Shown piece by piece: positions 1 through 10,049 of a stretch of DNA of 64,000 nucleotides. The translations under genes and the position numbers were made by a program. This stretch comes from Sphingomonadaceae bacterium (lineage in GTDB: Bacteria; Pseudomonadota; Alphaproteobacteria; Sphingomonadales; Sphingomonadaceae): assembly GCA_025056155.1 (NCBI GenBank), contig JANWWL010000004.1, positions 124,001 to 188,000 of the forward strand. The letters run 5' to 3'. Every line of letters starts with the position of its first letter. The first letter of the stretch is position 1. The notes under the pieces were generated by a model, which saw only the letters and a program-made list of their open reading frames with translations, did not search any database and was not told where the DNA came from.

Positions 1-601
1 CGATTACACCCACAAGAAGCAGACGGGTGGGGCTGGCCAGTTCGGTCGGGTCAAGATCGTGGTGGAGCCAGGCGAGCGCGGCTCGGGCATCGTCTTCGTC
101 GACGAAGTGAAGGGCGGGAACGTGCCCAAGGAGTACATCCCCGCCGTCGAGAAGGGCATCCGCGAGGTGGCGGAATCTGGGGCCCTCATCGGTTTTCCCA
201 TCATCGACTTCAAGGTGACCTTGGTCGACGGAGCCTACCACGACGTCGACTCGTCCGCGCTCGCCTTCGAGATCACGGGGCGCGGCGCGATGCGCGAGGC
301 GGCCGCCAAGGCCGGCATCAAGCTCTTGGAGCCCATGATGAAGGTCGAGGTGGTGACTCCTGAGGAGTTCATGGGCGACGTGATCGGCGACCTCAACAGC
401 CGGCGGGGCCAGATCCTGGGCACCGACACTCGGGGCAACGCGCAGGTGATCGACGCGCTGGTCCCGCTCGCCAACATGTTCGGCTACGTGAACCAGCTGC
501 GGTCGATGACCCAGGGGCGCGCCCAGTACACCATGCAGTTCTCGCACTACGAGGAAGTTCCGGCGAACGTCGCTGAGGAAGTGAAGGCTAAGCTGGCGTG
601 A
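1..601 (+). CDS. fusA: Elongation factor G, C-terminal part (5' end outside window)
   Basis: This is the last 199 codons of EF-G, the GTPase that drives ribosomal translocation. The reading frame is open from base 2 with no start in the window. The visible part covers domain IV and domain V: it begins with the conserved stretch [16 protein letters not shown] and continues through the typical end region with SRRGQILGT and [15 protein letters not shown]. The GTPase domain lies upstream of the window. It is followed after 54 bases by tuf, the usual str operon order, so rpsL and rpsG are expected just upstream. The identification is certain; only the 5' extent is unknown. Confidence 0.98.
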   Translation, partial: DYTHKKQTGGAGQFGRVKIVVEPGERGSGIVFVDEVKGGNVPKEYIPAVEKGIREVAESGALIGFPIIDFKVTLVDGAYHDVDSSALAFEITGRGAMREAAAKAGIKLLEPMMKVEVVTPEEFMGDVIGDLNSRRGQILGTDTRGNAQVIDALVPLANMFGYVNQLRSMTQGRAQYTMQFSHYEEVPANVAEEVKAKLA

Positions 602-655
602 GCGCGAGGGCCACGCGGGTCGGCATCAGGAACGCATCAGAAAGAGGACAGGACA

Positions 656-1846
656 ATGGCGAAGGCGAAATTCGAGCGGACCAAGCCGCACGTCAACATC
701 GGCACCATCGGTCACGTGGACCATGGCAAGACATCGCTCACGGCCGCCATCACCAAGGTCCTGGCCGAGCAGGGCAAGGCGCAGTACACGGCCTATGACC
801 AGATCGACAAGGCGCCGGAAGAGCGCGAGCGTGGCATCACGATTTCGACCGCACACGTCGAATACGAAACGGACAAGCGCCACTACGCCCACGTCGACTG
901 CCCGGGGCATGCCGACTACGTGAAGAACATGATCACGGGCGCGGCCCAGATGGACGGCGCCATCCTGGTGGTCTCGGCCACCGACGGGCCGATGCCCCAG
1001 ACGCGCGAGCACATTCTGCTGGCCCGGCAGGTGGGGGTGCCGGCGCTCGTCGTGTTCATGAACAAGGTCGACATGGTGGACGACCCCGAGATCCTGGAGC
1101 TGGTCGAGCTCGAGGTGCGCGAGCTGCTGTCGAAGTACGAGTTCCCGGGTGACGAGGTTCCCATCATCCGCGGGTCCGCCCTGATGGCGCTCGAGGACAA
1201 GCGGCCCGAGATCGGCAAGGAGGCCATCCTCAAGCTCATGGAGGCGGTGGACGAATACATCCCCACGCCCGAGCGGCCGCTCGACAAGCCGTTCCTGATG
1301 CCGATCGAGGACGTGTTCTCGATCTCGGGTCGCGGCACGGTGGTGACGGGCCGGATCGAGACCGGTACGGTGAAGGTGGGCGACGAGGTCGAGATCGTGG
1401 GCCTGCGCGACACCCAGAAGACGGTCGTGACGGGCGTCGAGATGTTCCGCAAGCTGCTGGACGAAGGCCGGGCGGGCGACAACATCGGGGCCTTGCTGCG
1501 CGGGACCAAACGCGAGGAGGTGGAGCGTGGCCAGGTGCTGGCCAAGCCGGGCTCGATCACCCCGCACACCGATTTCAAGGCCGAGGTCTATGTGCTGTCG
1601 AAGGAAGAGGGCGGGCGGCACACTCCCTTCTTCTCGAACTACCGCCCGCAGTTCTATTTCCGCACCACGGACGTGACGGGTACCGTCGAGCTGCCCGAAG
1701 GCACCGAGATGGTGATGCCGGGCGACAACGTGCAGCTGTCGGTGAAGCTCATCGCCCCCATCGCCATGGACCCGGGGCTGCGCTTTGCCATCCGCGAAGG
1801 GGGCCGCACCGTGGGCGCAGGGGTTGTCTCGCAGATCCTGAAGTAG
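656..1846 (+). CDS. tuf: Elongation factor Tu
   Basis: EF-Tu delivers aminoacyl-tRNA to the ribosomal A site as a GTP complex in the cytoplasm. The 396-residue length is the family norm. The GTP-binding motifs are intact: [10 protein letters not shown] near residue 20, [11 protein letters not shown] in the switch II region and NKVD for guanine recognition, followed by the two beta-barrel domains. The ATG is preceded by a purine-rich ribosome binding site (AAGAGGACAGGAC). The gene ends in two consecutive TAG codons. It sits between fusA and rpsJ. Many Alphaproteobacteria carry a second tuf copy, which this window cannot show. Confidence 0.99.
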   Translation: MAKAKFERTKPHVNIGTIGHVDHGKTSLTAAITKVLAEQGKAQYTAYDQIDKAPEERERGITISTAHVEYETDKRHYAHVDCPGHADYVKNMITGAAQMDGAILVVSATDGPMPQTREHILLARQVGVPALVVFMNKVDMVDDPEILELVELEVRELLSKYEFPGDEVPIIRGSALMALEDKRPEIGKEAILKLMEAVDEYIPTPERPLDKPFLMPIEDVFSISGRGTVVTGRIETGTVKVGDEVEIVGLRDTQKTVVTGVEMFRKLLDEGRAGDNIGALLRGTKREEVERGQVLAKPGSITPHTDFKAEVYVLSKEEGGRHTPFFSNYRPQFYFRTTDVTGTVELPEGTEMVMPGDNVQLSVKLIAPIAMDPGLRFAIREGGRTVGAGVVSQILK

Positions 1847-1986
1847 TAGGAACGGTTGCCCGGTCGGCCGCGGGGGGCACCCGTCGGCCGGCCGGTTCGC
1901 GTTTGGGCTGACACTCGGGCCGGAAGCGGCCCGACCACGGCAAGGAACGGTTCGGCAACGGGCGGACGACAGACGGGCGACGAGCC

Positions 1987-2301
1987 ATGGAGACCCAGAA
2001 CATCCGCATCCGCCTCAAGGCGTTCGACCACCGCGTGCTGGACGCCGCGACGCACGAGATCGCCGAGACGGCCAAGCGCACGGGCGCCGACGTGCGTGGG
2101 CCCATTCCCTTGCCCACGCGGATCGAGAAGTTCTGCGTGAACCGGTCGCCCCACATCGACAAGAAGTCGCGCGAACAGTTCGAAGTGCGCACCCACAAGC
2201 GGCTCCTCGACATCGTGAAGCCTACGCCGCAGACGGTCGATGCACTGATGAAGCTCGACCTGGCGGCTGGGGTGGACGTCGAGATCAAGCTGCAGGGCTA
2301 G
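1987..2301 (+). CDS. rpsJ: 30S ribosomal protein S10
   Basis: S10 is part of the 30S head and, as NusE, also takes part in transcription antitermination. The protein is 104 residues and carries the family core [16 protein letters not shown] near the N-terminus and [20 protein letters not shown] in the middle. The family usually has 102-105 residues. It opens the S10 block after a 140-base spacer from tuf. That spacer is the longest gap in the first 11 kb, so an internal promoter or leader could lie there, but I see no clear sigma-70 motif. The ribosome binding site is weak. Confidence 0.98.
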   Translation: METQNIRIRLKAFDHRVLDAATHEIAETAKRTGADVRGPIPLPTRIEKFCVNRSPHIDKKSREQFEVRTHKRLLDIVKPTPQTVDALMKLDLAAGVDVEIKLQG

Positions 2302-2353
2302 GAGCCGCCAGGCCAGGTCGCCGCAAGGACGTGATGGGTTGGGAAGCTCGGGG

Positions 2354-3058
2354 ATGCGCACGGGTGTGATCGCCAGGAAGTTGGGGATGACCCGCCTGTT
2401 CACCGACGACGGGCAACACGTGCCGGTGACCGTGCTGGCGCTCGAGGACAACCGCGTGGTGGCGCAACGGACGGCCGAGCGGGACGGCTACGTGGCGCTC
2501 CAGCTGGGTGCGGGGCGAGTGAAGGTGAAGAACCTCACCAAGCCCGAACGAGGCCACTTCGCCAAGGCCGAGGTGGAGCCGGCCCGGCGGCTGGCCGAGT
2601 TCCGCGTGAGCCCCGAAGCGCTCGTGGAAGTGGGGGCCGTGATCCGGGCCGATCACTTCGTGGTGGGCCAGCGCGTGGACGTCACGGGCGTGACCAAGGG
2701 CAAGGGCTTCGCCGGGGCCATGAAGCGCTGGGGCTTCGGCGGTCTGCGCGCAAGCCACGGGGTGTCGGTGGCCCACCGCAGCCATGGCTCGACCGGCAAC
2801 CGGCAAGATCCGGGCCGGGTCTTCAAGAACAAGAAGATGGCCGGCCAGATGGGCGATCGCCGGCGCACCCAGCAGAATCTGGAGGTCGTGCGCACCGACC
2901 CCGAGCGCGACCTCCTGTTCCTCAAGGGCTCGGTGCCCGGGGCCAAGGGGTCGTGGCTCCTCGTGCGCGACGCCGTGAAGCACCCCACGCCCGAGGGGGC
3001 GCCCTGGCCTGCCGCCTGCCGGGCCCCGGCCGGCGCGGCGGAAGGAGGGGCGGCATGA
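2354..3058 (+). CDS. rplC: 50S ribosomal protein L3
   Basis: L3 binds 23S rRNA early in 50S assembly and lies near the peptidyl transferase centre. I chose the ATG at 2354, giving 234 residues, because the protein then begins [16 protein letters not shown] as in the family. A TTG 15 bases upstream would add five unconserved residues. The conserved segments [20 protein letters not shown] and [10 protein letters not shown] are present. The last 20 or so residues form an Ala/Pro/Gly-rich tail beyond the usual end. The stop overlaps the rplD start as ATGA, which suggests translational coupling. Confidence 0.97.
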   Translation: MRTGVIARKLGMTRLFTDDGQHVPVTVLALEDNRVVAQRTAERDGYVALQLGAGRVKVKNLTKPERGHFAKAEVEPARRLAEFRVSPEALVEVGAVIRADHFVVGQRVDVTGVTKGKGFAGAMKRWGFGGLRASHGVSVAHRSHGSTGNRQDPGRVFKNKKMAGQMGDRRRTQQNLEVVRTDPERDLLFLKGSVPGAKGSWLLVRDAVKHPTPEGAPWPAACRAPAGAAEGGAA

Positions 3059-3696
3059 GGGTCGAAGTCCGCACGCTCGAGGGTGAGGCGGTCGGCGAGC
3101 TCGAGCTGCCCGAGGCTGTCTTCGGCCTCGAGCCCAGGGCCGACATCCTGCACCGGGTCGTGACCTGGCAGCTCGAGAAGCGGCGCGCCCCGCAGCGGGC
3201 GGCCAAGGAGCGCGGTGACGTCGACCGGACGGGGAAGAAATGGGGCCGGCAGAAGGGCTCGGGCCGGGCCCGCCACGGGGACCGGGCGGCACCCCAGTTC
3301 ATCGGTGGCGGCAAGGCGCACGGGCCGCGCGCTCGGGTGTTCGCGCCTCGGCTCAACAAGCGCATCCGCGCCCTGGGGCTTCGGCACGCGCTGTCGGCCA
3401 AGGCGCGCGACGGGCAGCTGATGGTGGTGGACAACCTGGCCCTGCCCGAGGCGCGCACGCGCGTGCTGCGGGACCGGCTGGAGCGCCTGGGGGTGCGGAG
3501 CGTCCTGTTCGTCGACGGGCCTGCGGTCGACCTCAACTTCGCGCTGGCAAGCCGCAACCTGCCCAAGGTGGACGTGCTGCCGGCCATCGGCGCCAACGTC
3601 TACGACATCCTGAACCACGAGCATCTCGTGCTCACTCGGGCGGCGGTCGAGGCGCTCGGCGCGCGGCTCGGGCACCGTGAGCGGGAGGCGGCGTGA
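3055..3696 (+). CDS. rplD: 50S ribosomal protein L4
   Basis: L4 binds 23S rRNA and has a long loop lining the peptide exit tunnel; in enterobacteria it also represses the S10 operon, which cannot be inferred here. The start at 3055 gives 213 residues and has a strong GGAGGGG site just upstream. The loop signature is visible at [16 protein letters not shown] around residues 60-77, followed by [14 protein letters not shown]. The gene overlaps rplC by four bases (ATGA), and its TGA overlaps the rplW ATG as TGATG. Length and order are standard. Confidence 0.98.
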   Translation: MRVEVRTLEGEAVGELELPEAVFGLEPRADILHRVVTWQLEKRRAPQRAAKERGDVDRTGKKWGRQKGSGRARHGDRAAPQFIGGGKAHGPRARVFAPRLNKRIRALGLRHALSAKARDGQLMVVDNLALPEARTRVLRDRLERLGVRSVLFVDGPAVDLNFALASRNLPKVDVLPAIGANVYDILNHEHLVLTRAAVEALGARLGHREREAA

Positions 3697-4007
3697 TGGC
3701 CAAGACCCGAACGGACGTCGACCCGCGTCATTTCGCGGTGATCCGGGCCCCCGTGATTACGGAGAAATCGACGCTCGTGGGCGAGCATCGGCAGGTGGTG
3801 TTCAAGGTGCCTCTGGACGCCACCAAGCCTCAGATCAAGGCCGCCGTCGAAGCCTTGTTCGACGTGAAGGTGGAGGCGGTCAACACGCTGGTGGTGAAGG
3901 GCAAGACCAAGCGCTGGCGGGGCCGGCCCTATCGCCGTTCGGACGTGAAGAAGGCGATCGTCACCTTGGCGGAAGGCCATTCGATCGACGTGACGACCGG
4001 AGTGTGA
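3696..4007 (+). CDS. rplW: 50S ribosomal protein L23
   Basis: L23 sits at the rim of the peptide exit tunnel, where trigger factor and SRP dock. The ATG at 3696 overlaps the rplD stop (TGATG) and gives 103 residues; a GTG one codon earlier is possible. Family motifs are present: [13 protein letters not shown] near the N-terminus and [20 protein letters not shown] in the rRNA-binding loop. The neighbours are rplD and rplB, as in all S10 operons. Confidence 0.97.
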   Translation: MAKTRTDVDPRHFAVIRAPVITEKSTLVGEHRQVVFKVPLDATKPQIKAAVEALFDVKVEAVNTLVVKGKTKRWRGRPYRRSDVKKAIVTLAEGHSIDVTTGV

Positions 4008-4011
4008 GGCC

Positions 4012-4848
4012 ATGGCGCTCAAGAGCTTCAATCCCACGAGCCCCGGTCGCCGCGGTCTCGTCCTGATCGACCGGTCGGGCCTGTGGAAGGGCAAGCCGGT
4101 CAAGAGCCTGACCGAAGGCAAGACGAGCTCCGGGGGGCGGAACAACATCGGCCACGCCACGGTGCGCGCGCGGGGGGGCGGCCACAAGCGGCGCTACCGG
4201 CTGATCGACTTCCGTCGTCGTCGCTGGGACGAGCCGGCGACCGTGGAGCGGCTGGAATACGACCCCAACCGTTCGGCCTTCATCGCGCTGGTGCGCTACC
4301 CGGACGGCACGCCGTCCTACATCCTGGCGCCGCAGCGCCTGGCCCCCGGCGATACGGTGATGGCCGGCCGCAAGGTGGACGTGCGGCCGGGAAACGCCAT
4401 GGAGATCGGGCAGGTGCCGGTGGGCACGATCGTCCACAACGTCGAACTCAAGCCCGGCAAGGGGGGGCAGCTGGCCCGTGCGGCGGGGACCTTCGCCCAG
4501 GTCGTGGGCCGCGACCGAGGGATGGTGATCGTGCGCTTGAGTTCGGGCGAGCAGCGTTACGTGCGCGCGGAGTGCATGGCGACGGTGGGCGCGGTGTCGA
4601 ACCCCGATCACGCCAACCAGAACCTGGGCAAGGCGGGGCGCAACCGCTGGCTGGGGCGTCGGCCGCTGACCCGCGGGGTGGCGAAGAACCCCGTGGACCA
4701 CCCGCACGGGGGCGGGGAAGGCCGGACCTCGGGCGGGCGCCACCCCGTGACGCCATGGGGCAAGCCCACCAAGGGGGCCCGCACGCGGCGCAACAAGGCG
4801 ACGGAGAAGTACATCCTCCGGTCGCGCCATGCTCGGAAGAAGAGGTGA
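4012..4848 (+). CDS. rplB: 50S ribosomal protein L2
   Basis: L2 is a universally conserved protein needed for subunit association and peptidyl transferase activity. The 278-residue product has the N-terminal [19 protein letters not shown] region, the central GGGHKRRYR segment and the C-terminal [11 protein letters not shown] motif carrying the functionally important histidine. The end RSRHARKKR is the typical basic tail. The gene lies four bases after rplW and two bases before the GTG start of rpsS. Confidence 0.98.
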   Translation: MALKSFNPTSPGRRGLVLIDRSGLWKGKPVKSLTEGKTSSGGRNNIGHATVRARGGGHKRRYRLIDFRRRRWDEPATVERLEYDPNRSAFIALVRYPDGTPSYILAPQRLAPGDTVMAGRKVDVRPGNAMEIGQVPVGTIVHNVELKPGKGGQLARAAGTFAQVVGRDRGMVIVRLSSGEQRYVRAECMATVGAVSNPDHANQNLGKAGRNRWLGRRPLTRGVAKNPVDHPHGGGEGRTSGGRHPVTPWGKPTKGARTRRNKATEKYILRSRHARKKR

Positions 4849-4850
4849 CC

Positions 4851-5117
4851 GTGGCACGCTCCGTCTGGAAAGGTCCGTTCTTCGACCTGTATCTTCTCAA
4901 GAAGGTGCAGTCGGGGGTGCGTGGCCCCATCAAGACCTGGTCGCGTCGGTCGACGATCATCCCCGAGTTCGTAGGGCACACCTTCCACGTCTACAACGGC
5001 CGGAAGTTCATTCCCGTATCGGTGACCGAGGACATGGTGGGCATGAAGCTCGGCGAGTTCGCGCCCACCCGCACCTTCCACGGGCACGCGGCCGACAAGA
5101 AGGCGAAGAAGCGCTGA
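4851..5117 (+). CDS. rpsS: 30S ribosomal protein S19
   Basis: S19 forms a complex with S13 in the 30S head near the A-site finger. The frame is open far upstream, but the protein clearly starts at the GTG at 4851, two bases after the rplB stop. This gives 88 residues beginning with [10 protein letters not shown] after the initiator. The conserved segment [20 protein letters not shown] and the end region [12 protein letters not shown] are present. Use of GTG is common among the tightly packed genes here. Confidence 0.97.
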   Translation: MARSVWKGPFFDLYLLKKVQSGVRGPIKTWSRRSTIIPEFVGHTFHVYNGRKFIPVSVTEDMVGMKLGEFAPTRTFHGHAADKKAKKR

Positions 5118-5118
5118 C

Positions 5119-5499
5119 ATGGGCAAGCCAGCCAACCCCCGACGCGTGGGCGAGCGCGAGGCCCTGGCGGTGGCCACGACCATCCGCGGCAGCCCCTCCA
5201 AGCTCAACCTGGTGGCGCGCCTGATCCGCGGACGGAAGGCCGAGGAGGCGATGACGATCCTGGCCTTCAGCCGCAAGGCCATGGCCCGCGAGGTGCGCAA
5301 GTGCCTGAAGTCGGCGATCGCCAATGCCGAGAACAACCATAACCTCGACGTCGACCGGCTGGTGGTGAAGGAGGCGAGTGTCGGCAAGTCGCTCGTGATG
5401 AAGCGGTTCGCCACCCGGGCCCGCGGGCGGTCGGCGCGGATCCTGAAGCCGTTCTCGCGCCTGCGGATCGTGGTGCGCGAGACCGACGGGGCGGAGTGA
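5119..5499 (+). CDS. rplV: 50S ribosomal protein L22
   Basis: L22 spans the 50S subunit, and its beta-hairpin lines the exit tunnel at the macrolide-sensitive constriction. The 126-residue protein contains [20 protein letters not shown] in the globular part and [15 protein letters not shown] in the hairpin and C-terminal region. Compared with the 110-residue E. coli protein it has about 12 extra N-terminal residues (roughly [12 protein letters not shown]), which is common in the class. It follows rpsS by a single base. Confidence 0.98.
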   Translation: MGKPANPRRVGEREALAVATTIRGSPSKLNLVARLIRGRKAEEAMTILAFSRKAMAREVRKCLKSAIANAENNHNLDVDRLVVKEASVGKSLVMKRFATRARGRSARILKPFSRLRIVVRETDGAE

Positions 5500-5503
5500 C
5501 GCC

Positions 5504-6199
5504 ATGGGCCAGAAGACCAATCCCATCGGCCTGAGACTCCAGATCAACCGCACCTGGGACAGCCGCTGGTACGCGCGCGGTGTGGAGTACGGGCGCCTCC
5601 TCCTCGAGGACCTGAAGATCCGCGACTTCATCATGAAGAACCACGCTCAGGCCGCCATTTCGCGCGTGGTGATCGAGCGGCCGGCCAAGCTGTGCCGCAT
5701 CTCGGTCTATGCCGCGCGGCCGGGCGTGCTGATTGGCAAGAAGGGGGCCGACATCGATCGGCTGCGCAAGCAGCTGGCCGGAATGACGCGCAGCGAAGTC
5801 TCGCTCAACATCGTCGAGATCCGCAAGCCCGAGATCGACGCCCGCCTGGTGGCGCAGAGCATCGCCGATCAGTTGGAGCGCCGCGTGGCCTTCCGCCGGG
5901 CCATGAAGCGCGCCGTGCAATCGGCCTTGCGCTTAGGCGCCGAAGGCATCAAGGTGGCCTGTGCCGGGCGCCTGGGCGGGGCCGAGATCGCGCGCACCGA
6001 ATGGTACCGCGAAGGCCGCGTGCCCCTGCACACGCTGCGCGCCAACATCGATTATGGCGAGGCGGAAGCCCACACCGCCTATGGCGTGTGCGGGGTGAAG
6101 GTGTGGATCTTCAAGGGCGAGATCATGGCGCACGATCCCATGGCCCAGGATCGTCTCATGCTCGAGGCCCAGACGACGGGGGTGCGCCCACCCCGGTAG
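5504..6199 (+). CDS. rpsC: 30S ribosomal protein S3
   Basis: S3 lines the mRNA entry channel of the 30S subunit. The 231-residue protein begins [20 protein letters not shown]. It has the KH domain signature [17 protein letters not shown] around residues 75-95 and the C-terminal domain with [21 protein letters not shown] short tail ends in RPPR. It is preceded closely by rplV and followed by a 62-base spacer before rplP, the only sizeable gap in this part of the operon. Confidence 0.98.
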   Translation: MGQKTNPIGLRLQINRTWDSRWYARGVEYGRLLLEDLKIRDFIMKNHAQAAISRVVIERPAKLCRISVYAARPGVLIGKKGADIDRLRKQLAGMTRSEVSLNIVEIRKPEIDARLVAQSIADQLERRVAFRRAMKRAVQSALRLGAEGIKVACAGRLGGAEIARTEWYREGRVPLHTLRANIDYGEAEAHTAYGVCGVKVWIFKGEIMAHDPMAQDRLMLEAQTTGVRPPR

Positions 6200-6261
6200 G
6201 GACCGACGCCACGGCGTCGCCTTATCGGAGGGGCGGATCCCTCGGCTGAAGGCGAAGGACA

Positions 6262-6693
6262 ATGCTGCAACCGAAGCGGACGAAGTTCCGGAAGGCGCAC
6301 AAGGGGCGGATCCACGGGAACGCCAAGGGCGGGACCACGCTGAATTTCGGCGCCTATGGCCTGAAGGCGCTGGAGCCCGAGCGCATCACCGCACGCCAAA
6401 TCGAAAGCGCGCGCCGGGCGATCACGCGCCACATCAAGCGGCAGGGCCGCTTGTGGATCCGCATCTTTCCCGACATCCCCGTGTCGGCCAAGCCGGCCGA
6501 AGTGCGGATGGGCTCGGGCAAGGGCTCGCCCGAGTTCTGGATCTGCCGGGTGAAGCCGGGCCGGATCATGTTCGAGCTCGACGGCGTGTCGCGCGAGGTC
6601 GCCGAGGGGGCGTTCGAGCGGGCGGCGGCCAAGCTGCCCATCAAGACCCGCATGGTCACCCGGCTGGGCGAGGCTCGCGAGGAGGGGCGGTGA
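6262..6693 (+). CDS. rplP: 50S ribosomal protein L16
   Basis: L16 helps organise the A-site region of the 50S subunit and is the target of the arginine hydroxylase YcfD in some bacteria. At 143 residues it is near the family norm of 136-140. The start [16 protein letters not shown] and the central [18 protein letters not shown] are typical. A purine-rich GAAGGCGAAGGAC lies before the ATG. The TGA overlaps the rpmC ATG as TGATG. Confidence 0.98.
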   Translation: MLQPKRTKFRKAHKGRIHGNAKGGTTLNFGAYGLKALEPERITARQIESARRAITRHIKRQGRLWIRIFPDIPVSAKPAEVRMGSGKGSPEFWICRVKPGRIMFELDGVSREVAEGAFERAAAKLPIKTRMVTRLGEAREEGR

Positions 6694-6896
6694 TGACGCG
6701 CTACGCCGAGATCCAGCAGATGTCGGACGCCGAGCTGCAGGCGCTGCTGGTGCAGCTGAAGCGCGAGCAGCTCAACCTGCGGTTCCAGGCGGCGACCCGG
6801 CAGCTCGAGAAGCCGGCACGGATCCGCGAGGTGCGGCGCACCATCGCGCGCATCGAGACGGAGCGCACCCGACGCGCCCGACAGGCCAAGGATTGA
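6693..6896 (+). CDS. rpmC: 50S ribosomal protein L29
   Basis: L29 is a small helical protein at the exit tunnel rim next to L23. The frame extends upstream, but the ATG at 6693 is the real start: it overlaps the rplP stop and gives 67 residues, the family size. Conserved positions are seen in [20 protein letters not shown] and [12 protein letters not shown]. The start has a GGAGGGG site inside the end of rplP, consistent with coupled translation. Confidence 0.96.
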   Translation: MTRYAEIQQMSDAELQALLVQLKREQLNLRFQAATRQLEKPARIREVRRTIARIETERTRRARQAKD

Positions 6897-6907
6897 GGGA
6901 CGAGACG

Positions 6908-7183
6908 ATGCCCCGACGGATCCTGCAGGGGACGGTGGTCTCCGACAGATGTGACAAGACGGTGGTGGTGCTCGTCGAACGACGGGTGGCCCATCCGCTC
7001 TACGGCAAGATCATCCGGCGCTCGAAGAAATATCACGCGCACGACGAGACCAACGCCTGCCGGACGGGTGACGTGGTGCGCATCGAGGAGTGCCGGCCGA
7101 TCTCGAAGCTGAAGACCTGGCGCGTGATCGAGCGGGTGGCGCAGGCGCGCCGCGCTCCGGCGCTCGAGGAGGCCGTGCCATGA
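6908..7183 (+). CDS. rpsQ: 30S ribosomal protein S17
   Basis: S17 is an OB-fold primary binder of 16S rRNA. I start it at the ATG at 6908 (91 residues, [20 protein letters not shown]), with GAGGGA placed six bases upstream; an in-frame TTG 15 bases earlier lacks a good site. The motifs [19 protein letters not shown] and [20 protein letters not shown] are family hallmarks. About 10 unconserved C-terminal residues extend it slightly. Its stop overlaps rplN as ATGA. Confidence 0.96.
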   Translation: MPRRILQGTVVSDRCDKTVVVLVERRVAHPLYGKIIRRSKKYHAHDETNACRTGDVVRIEECRPISKLKTWRVIERVAQARRAPALEEAVP

Positions 7184-7548
7184 TCCAGATGCAGACGCGG
7201 CTGCAGGTCGCGGACAATTCCGGGGCCAAGGAAGTCATGTGCATCAAGGTGCTGGGCGGGTCGAAGCGCCGCTTCGCCCGGGTGGGCGACGTGATCGTCG
7301 TGTCGGTGAAGGACGCCCAGCCCAAGGGCCGCGTGAAGAAGGGCGACGTGCACCGGGCGGTGGTGGTGCGCACCGCCAAGGACATCCGCCGCCCCGACGG
7401 ATCGGTCATCCGGTTCGATTCCAACGCGGCCGTCCTCATCAACAAGAACCGGGAGCCGATCGGCACGCGGATCTTCGGGCCGGTCGTGCGCGAGCTGCGG
7501 CAGGCGGGGCACATGAAGATCATCAGCCTCGCCCCCGAGGTGCTGTGA
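7180..7548 (+). CDS. rplN: 50S ribosomal protein L14
   Basis: L14 contacts the 30S subunit through bridge B8 and is also where the silencing factor RsfS binds. The ATG at 7180 overlaps the rpsQ stop and yields 122 residues, exactly the usual length. The sequence begins [20 protein letters not shown] and contains [20 protein letters not shown] and the end region [10 protein letters not shown]. Longer upstream reading in this frame lies inside rpsQ and is not protein-like. Confidence 0.98.
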   Translation: MIQMQTRLQVADNSGAKEVMCIKVLGGSKRRFARVGDVIVVSVKDAQPKGRVKKGDVHRAVVVRTAKDIRRPDGSVIRFDSNAAVLINKNREPIGTRIFGPVVRELRQAGHMKIISLAPEVL

Positions 7549-7549
7549 G

Positions 7550-7864
7550 ATGGCCGCGCGCATCCGCAAGGGCGACCGGGTCATCGTGATCGCGGGCAAG
7601 GACAAGGGCCGCGAAGGCGAAGTGCTGCGCGCGATCCCGAAGGAGAACCGGGTGGTGGTGGCGGGCGTGAACCTGGTCACGCGCCACCAGCGGCCGACCC
7701 CGGCCGACCCCAAGGGCGGTATTCGCCGCTTCGAAGCGCCCATTCACGTCTCGAACGTGGCGCTCAAGGACCCGAAGACGGGCAAGCCCACCCGCGTGCG
7801 CTTCGAGGTGCGCGACGGGCGCAAGGTGCGCGTGGCCGTGAAATCGGGCGAGGTGATCGGATGA
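7550..7864 (+). CDS. rplX: 50S ribosomal protein L24
   Basis: L24 is an assembly initiator for the 50S subunit with a KOW domain. The KOW core is visible at the N-terminus as [20 protein letters not shown], followed by [18 protein letters not shown]. The 104-residue length is typical. It begins one base after the rplN stop, and its TGA overlaps the rplE ATG. Confidence 0.97.
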   Translation: MAARIRKGDRVIVIAGKDKGREGEVLRAIPKENRVVVAGVNLVTRHQRPTPADPKGGIRRFEAPIHVSNVALKDPKTGKPTRVRFEVRDGRKVRVAVKSGEVIG

Positions 7865-8439
7865 ACGAGCGGCAGAAGCCCCGCCTGCAGCGGCATTACG
7901 AAGAGTTGGTTGTCCCGCGCCTGATGGCGCAGTTCGGCTACACCAACCGGCTGGCCGTGCCGCGCCTGCAGAAGATCACGCTCAACATGGGCGTGGGCGA
8001 CGCCACCCAGGATCGCAAGCGGGTCGAGACGGCGGCGGCCGAGCTGGCGCTGATCGCGGGCCAAAAGCCGGTCATCACGCGGGCCAAGAAGTCGATCGCC
8101 GGCTTCAAGCTGCGCGAAGGGATGCCCATCGGCTGCAAGGTGACGCTCCGGCGCGACCGCATGTACGAATTCCTCGACCGGCTCGTCACCATCGCCCTGC
8201 CGCGGGTGAAGGATTTCCGGGGCTTGAACCCGCGCAGCTTCGACGGCCGGGGCAACTACTCCATGGGTCTCAAGGAGCAGCTCGTTTTCCCCGAGATCAA
8301 CTACGATCGGATCGAGCGGATCCGCGGCATGGACATCGTGTTCACCACCACGGCGCGCACCGACGCGGAGGCCAAGGCCCTGCTCGCGGCCTTCGGCCTG
8401 CCCTTCCAGGGCGACAGTCCGACGCGCGCGGCAGCCTGA
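7861..8439 (+). CDS. rplE: 50S ribosomal protein L5
   Basis: L5 binds 5S rRNA and forms bridge B1b with S13. The protein has 192 residues, some 10 more than usual, the excess being at both ends. The conserved parts are [36 protein letters not shown] and [17 protein letters not shown]. The start overlaps the rplX stop as ATGA. Confidence 0.97.
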   Translation: MNERQKPRLQRHYEELVVPRLMAQFGYTNRLAVPRLQKITLNMGVGDATQDRKRVETAAAELALIAGQKPVITRAKKSIAGFKLREGMPIGCKVTLRRDRMYEFLDRLVTIALPRVKDFRGLNPRSFDGRGNYSMGLKEQLVFPEINYDRIERIRGMDIVFTTTARTDAEAKALLAAFGLPFQGDSPTRAAA

Positions 8440-8447
8440 GGACGCCC

Positions 8448-8753
8448 ATGGCCAAGCTGAGTTCCATCAACAAGAACGAGCGGCGCAAGCGGCTCGTGGC
8501 CAAGTACGCCAAGCGCTATGCGGCGCTGAAGGCGCGCGCCGCCGACAAGTCGCTCTCGGACACCGAGCGGCTGATGGCGCGCCTGAAGCTGGCCGAGATC
8601 CCGCGCAACGCCAATCCGACGCGGGTGCGCAACCGGTGCGAGCTCACCGGGCGGCCCAGGGCCTACTACCGCAAGTTCCGCCTGTGTCGGGTGAAGCTTC
8701 GGGAGCTGGCCAACAAGGGGCTGATCCCCGGAGTCACCAAGTCGAGCTGGTGA
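8448..8753 (+). CDS. rpsN: 30S ribosomal protein S14
   Basis: S14 sits in the 30S head. This is the 101-residue zinc-independent form: the C-terminal part has [17 protein letters not shown], with only one of the cysteines used for zinc in the short form. The N-terminal half is [20 protein letters not shown]. It lies between rplE and rpsH with short spacers. Confidence 0.97.
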   Translation: MAKLSSINKNERRKRLVAKYAKRYAALKARAADKSLSDTERLMARLKLAEIPRNANPTRVRNRCELTGRPRAYYRKFRLCRVKLRELANKGLIPGVTKSSW

Positions 8754-8760
8754 GGGGCGC

Positions 8761-9159
8761 ATGAGTCTTTCCGATCCCCTGGGCGACATGCTGACCCGCA
8801 TCCGCAACGGCCAGGCCGCCCGCAAGGACAGCGTCCTGTCCCCCGTCTCGAAGTTGCGCCTGGCGGTGCTCGACGTGTTGCGGCGCGAGGGCTACATCCG
8901 GGGCTACGCTCGCGAGGAGCGGCCGGGCCAGCCGCCCATGGTCCGCATCGAGCTCAAGTATTTCGAAGGTCAGCCCGCCATCCGCGAGCTTGCCCGCGTG
9001 TCGCGGCCGGGCCGGCGGGTCTACTCCGGCGTGGCCGACTTGCCGCGGGTGAAGAACGGGTTGGGCATCACCATCGTCTCCACGCCGCGCGGCGTCCTTT
9101 CCGACGCCGAAGCCCGCGCCGAGAACGTGGGCGGCGAAGTGCTCTGTCGGGTGTTCTGA
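8761..9159 (+). CDS. rpsH: 30S ribosomal protein S8
   Basis: S8 is a central 16S rRNA binder and, in E. coli, the autogenous repressor of the spc operon; regulation here cannot be judged. The 132-residue protein starts with [20 protein letters not shown] and ends with the conserved [20 protein letters not shown] and a short tail GGEVLCRVF. It is followed two bases later by rplF. Confidence 0.98.
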   Translation: MSLSDPLGDMLTRIRNGQAARKDSVLSPVSKLRLAVLDVLRREGYIRGYAREERPGQPPMVRIELKYFEGQPAIRELARVSRPGRRVYSGVADLPRVKNGLGITIVSTPRGVLSDAEARAENVGGEVLCRVF

Positions 9160-9161
9160 TC

Positions 9162-9695
9162 ATGTCGCGCATCGGCAAGAAGCCTGTGCCCATCCCGGCC
9201 GGCGTCACCGTCACGATCGACCAGGGACGGCTCTGGGCCCGGGGGCCCAAGGGCGAGCTTTCGCTGCCGTTGGCCGAGGAGGTGCGCTACGTCGTCGAAG
9301 GCCAGCAGGTGAAGGTCACGCCAGCCGCCGACACGAAGCGGGCGCGGGCCTTCTGGGGCCTGCAGCGCACGCTGGTCGCGAACCTCGTCACCGGCGTGGC
9401 GGAGGGCTTCACCAAGGTGCTGGAAATCAGTGGCGTGGGCTACAGGGCCAACGCTCAGGGCTCTACGTTGAAGCTCCAACTGGGCTACAGCCACGACGTG
9501 GAATACCGAGTGCCCGACGGCATCACGGTGCGGGCGCCCGATGCCACGACCATCGAGATTTCCGGCGCCGACCGGCAGAAGGTGGGCCAGGTCGCCGCCG
9601 AAATCCGCCGCTGGCGCAAGCCCGAACCCTACAAGGGCAAGGGCATCCGCTATCGGGGCGAGTTCATCTTCCGCAAGGAGGGCAAGAAGAAGTGA
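9162..9695 (+). CDS. rplF: 50S ribosomal protein L6
   Basis: L6 lies near the factor-binding stalk base. The 177-residue product has the duplicated L6 fold: the N-terminal [16 protein letters not shown] and the C-terminal signature [20 protein letters not shown]. It is a standard-length copy. The TGA overlaps the GTG start of rplR (GTGA). Confidence 0.98.
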   Translation: MSRIGKKPVPIPAGVTVTIDQGRLWARGPKGELSLPLAEEVRYVVEGQQVKVTPAADTKRARAFWGLQRTLVANLVTGVAEGFTKVLEISGVGYRANAQGSTLKLQLGYSHDVEYRVPDGITVRAPDATTIEISGADRQKVGQVAAEIRRWRKPEPYKGKGIRYRGEFIFRKEGKKK

Positions 9696-10048
9696 CGGGG
9701 CGGCTCCTCTCGCCGTTCGAGCGCCGCCGTCGCCGCGTGCGGACGGCGCTGAAGGCCAAGGCGCGCGGCCGGCCGCGGCTGTCGGTGCACCGTTCGGGCC
9801 GTCACATCTACGCCCAGGTCATCGACGATCGGGTGGGCCACACGCTGGCGGCCGCGTCCAGCCTCGAGAAAGGTTTCGAAGGCACCGGCGCCACCGTGGC
9901 GGCCGCCGCCCGGGTGGGCCGCCTGCTGGCCGAGCGGGCCCTGGCGGCCGGCGTGAAGGCCGTGGTGTTCGACCGGGGCGGCTATCTGTACCATGGCCGC
10001 GTGAAGGCCCTGGCCGAAGCGGCCCGCGAGGGCGGACTGGAGTTCTGA
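9692..10048 (+). CDS. rplR: 50S ribosomal protein L18
   Basis: L18 binds 5S rRNA together with L5 and L25. It starts with GTG at 9692, overlapping the rplF stop, and has 118 residues. The conserved [20 protein letters not shown] and the end region [20 protein letters not shown] are clear. GTG with a four-base overlap is the best start because no other start fits the family N-terminus. Confidence 0.97.
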   Translation: MTGRLLSPFERRRRRVRTALKAKARGRPRLSVHRSGRHIYAQVIDDRVGHTLAAASSLEKGFEGTGATVAAAARVGRLLAERALAAGVKAVVFDRGGYLYHGRVKALAEAAREGGLEF

Positions 10049-10049
10049 G

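Noticed and set aside
626-1621. 331-codon reverse frame opposite tuf
   Set aside because: Antisense to a certain gene; high GC makes long shadow frames common.
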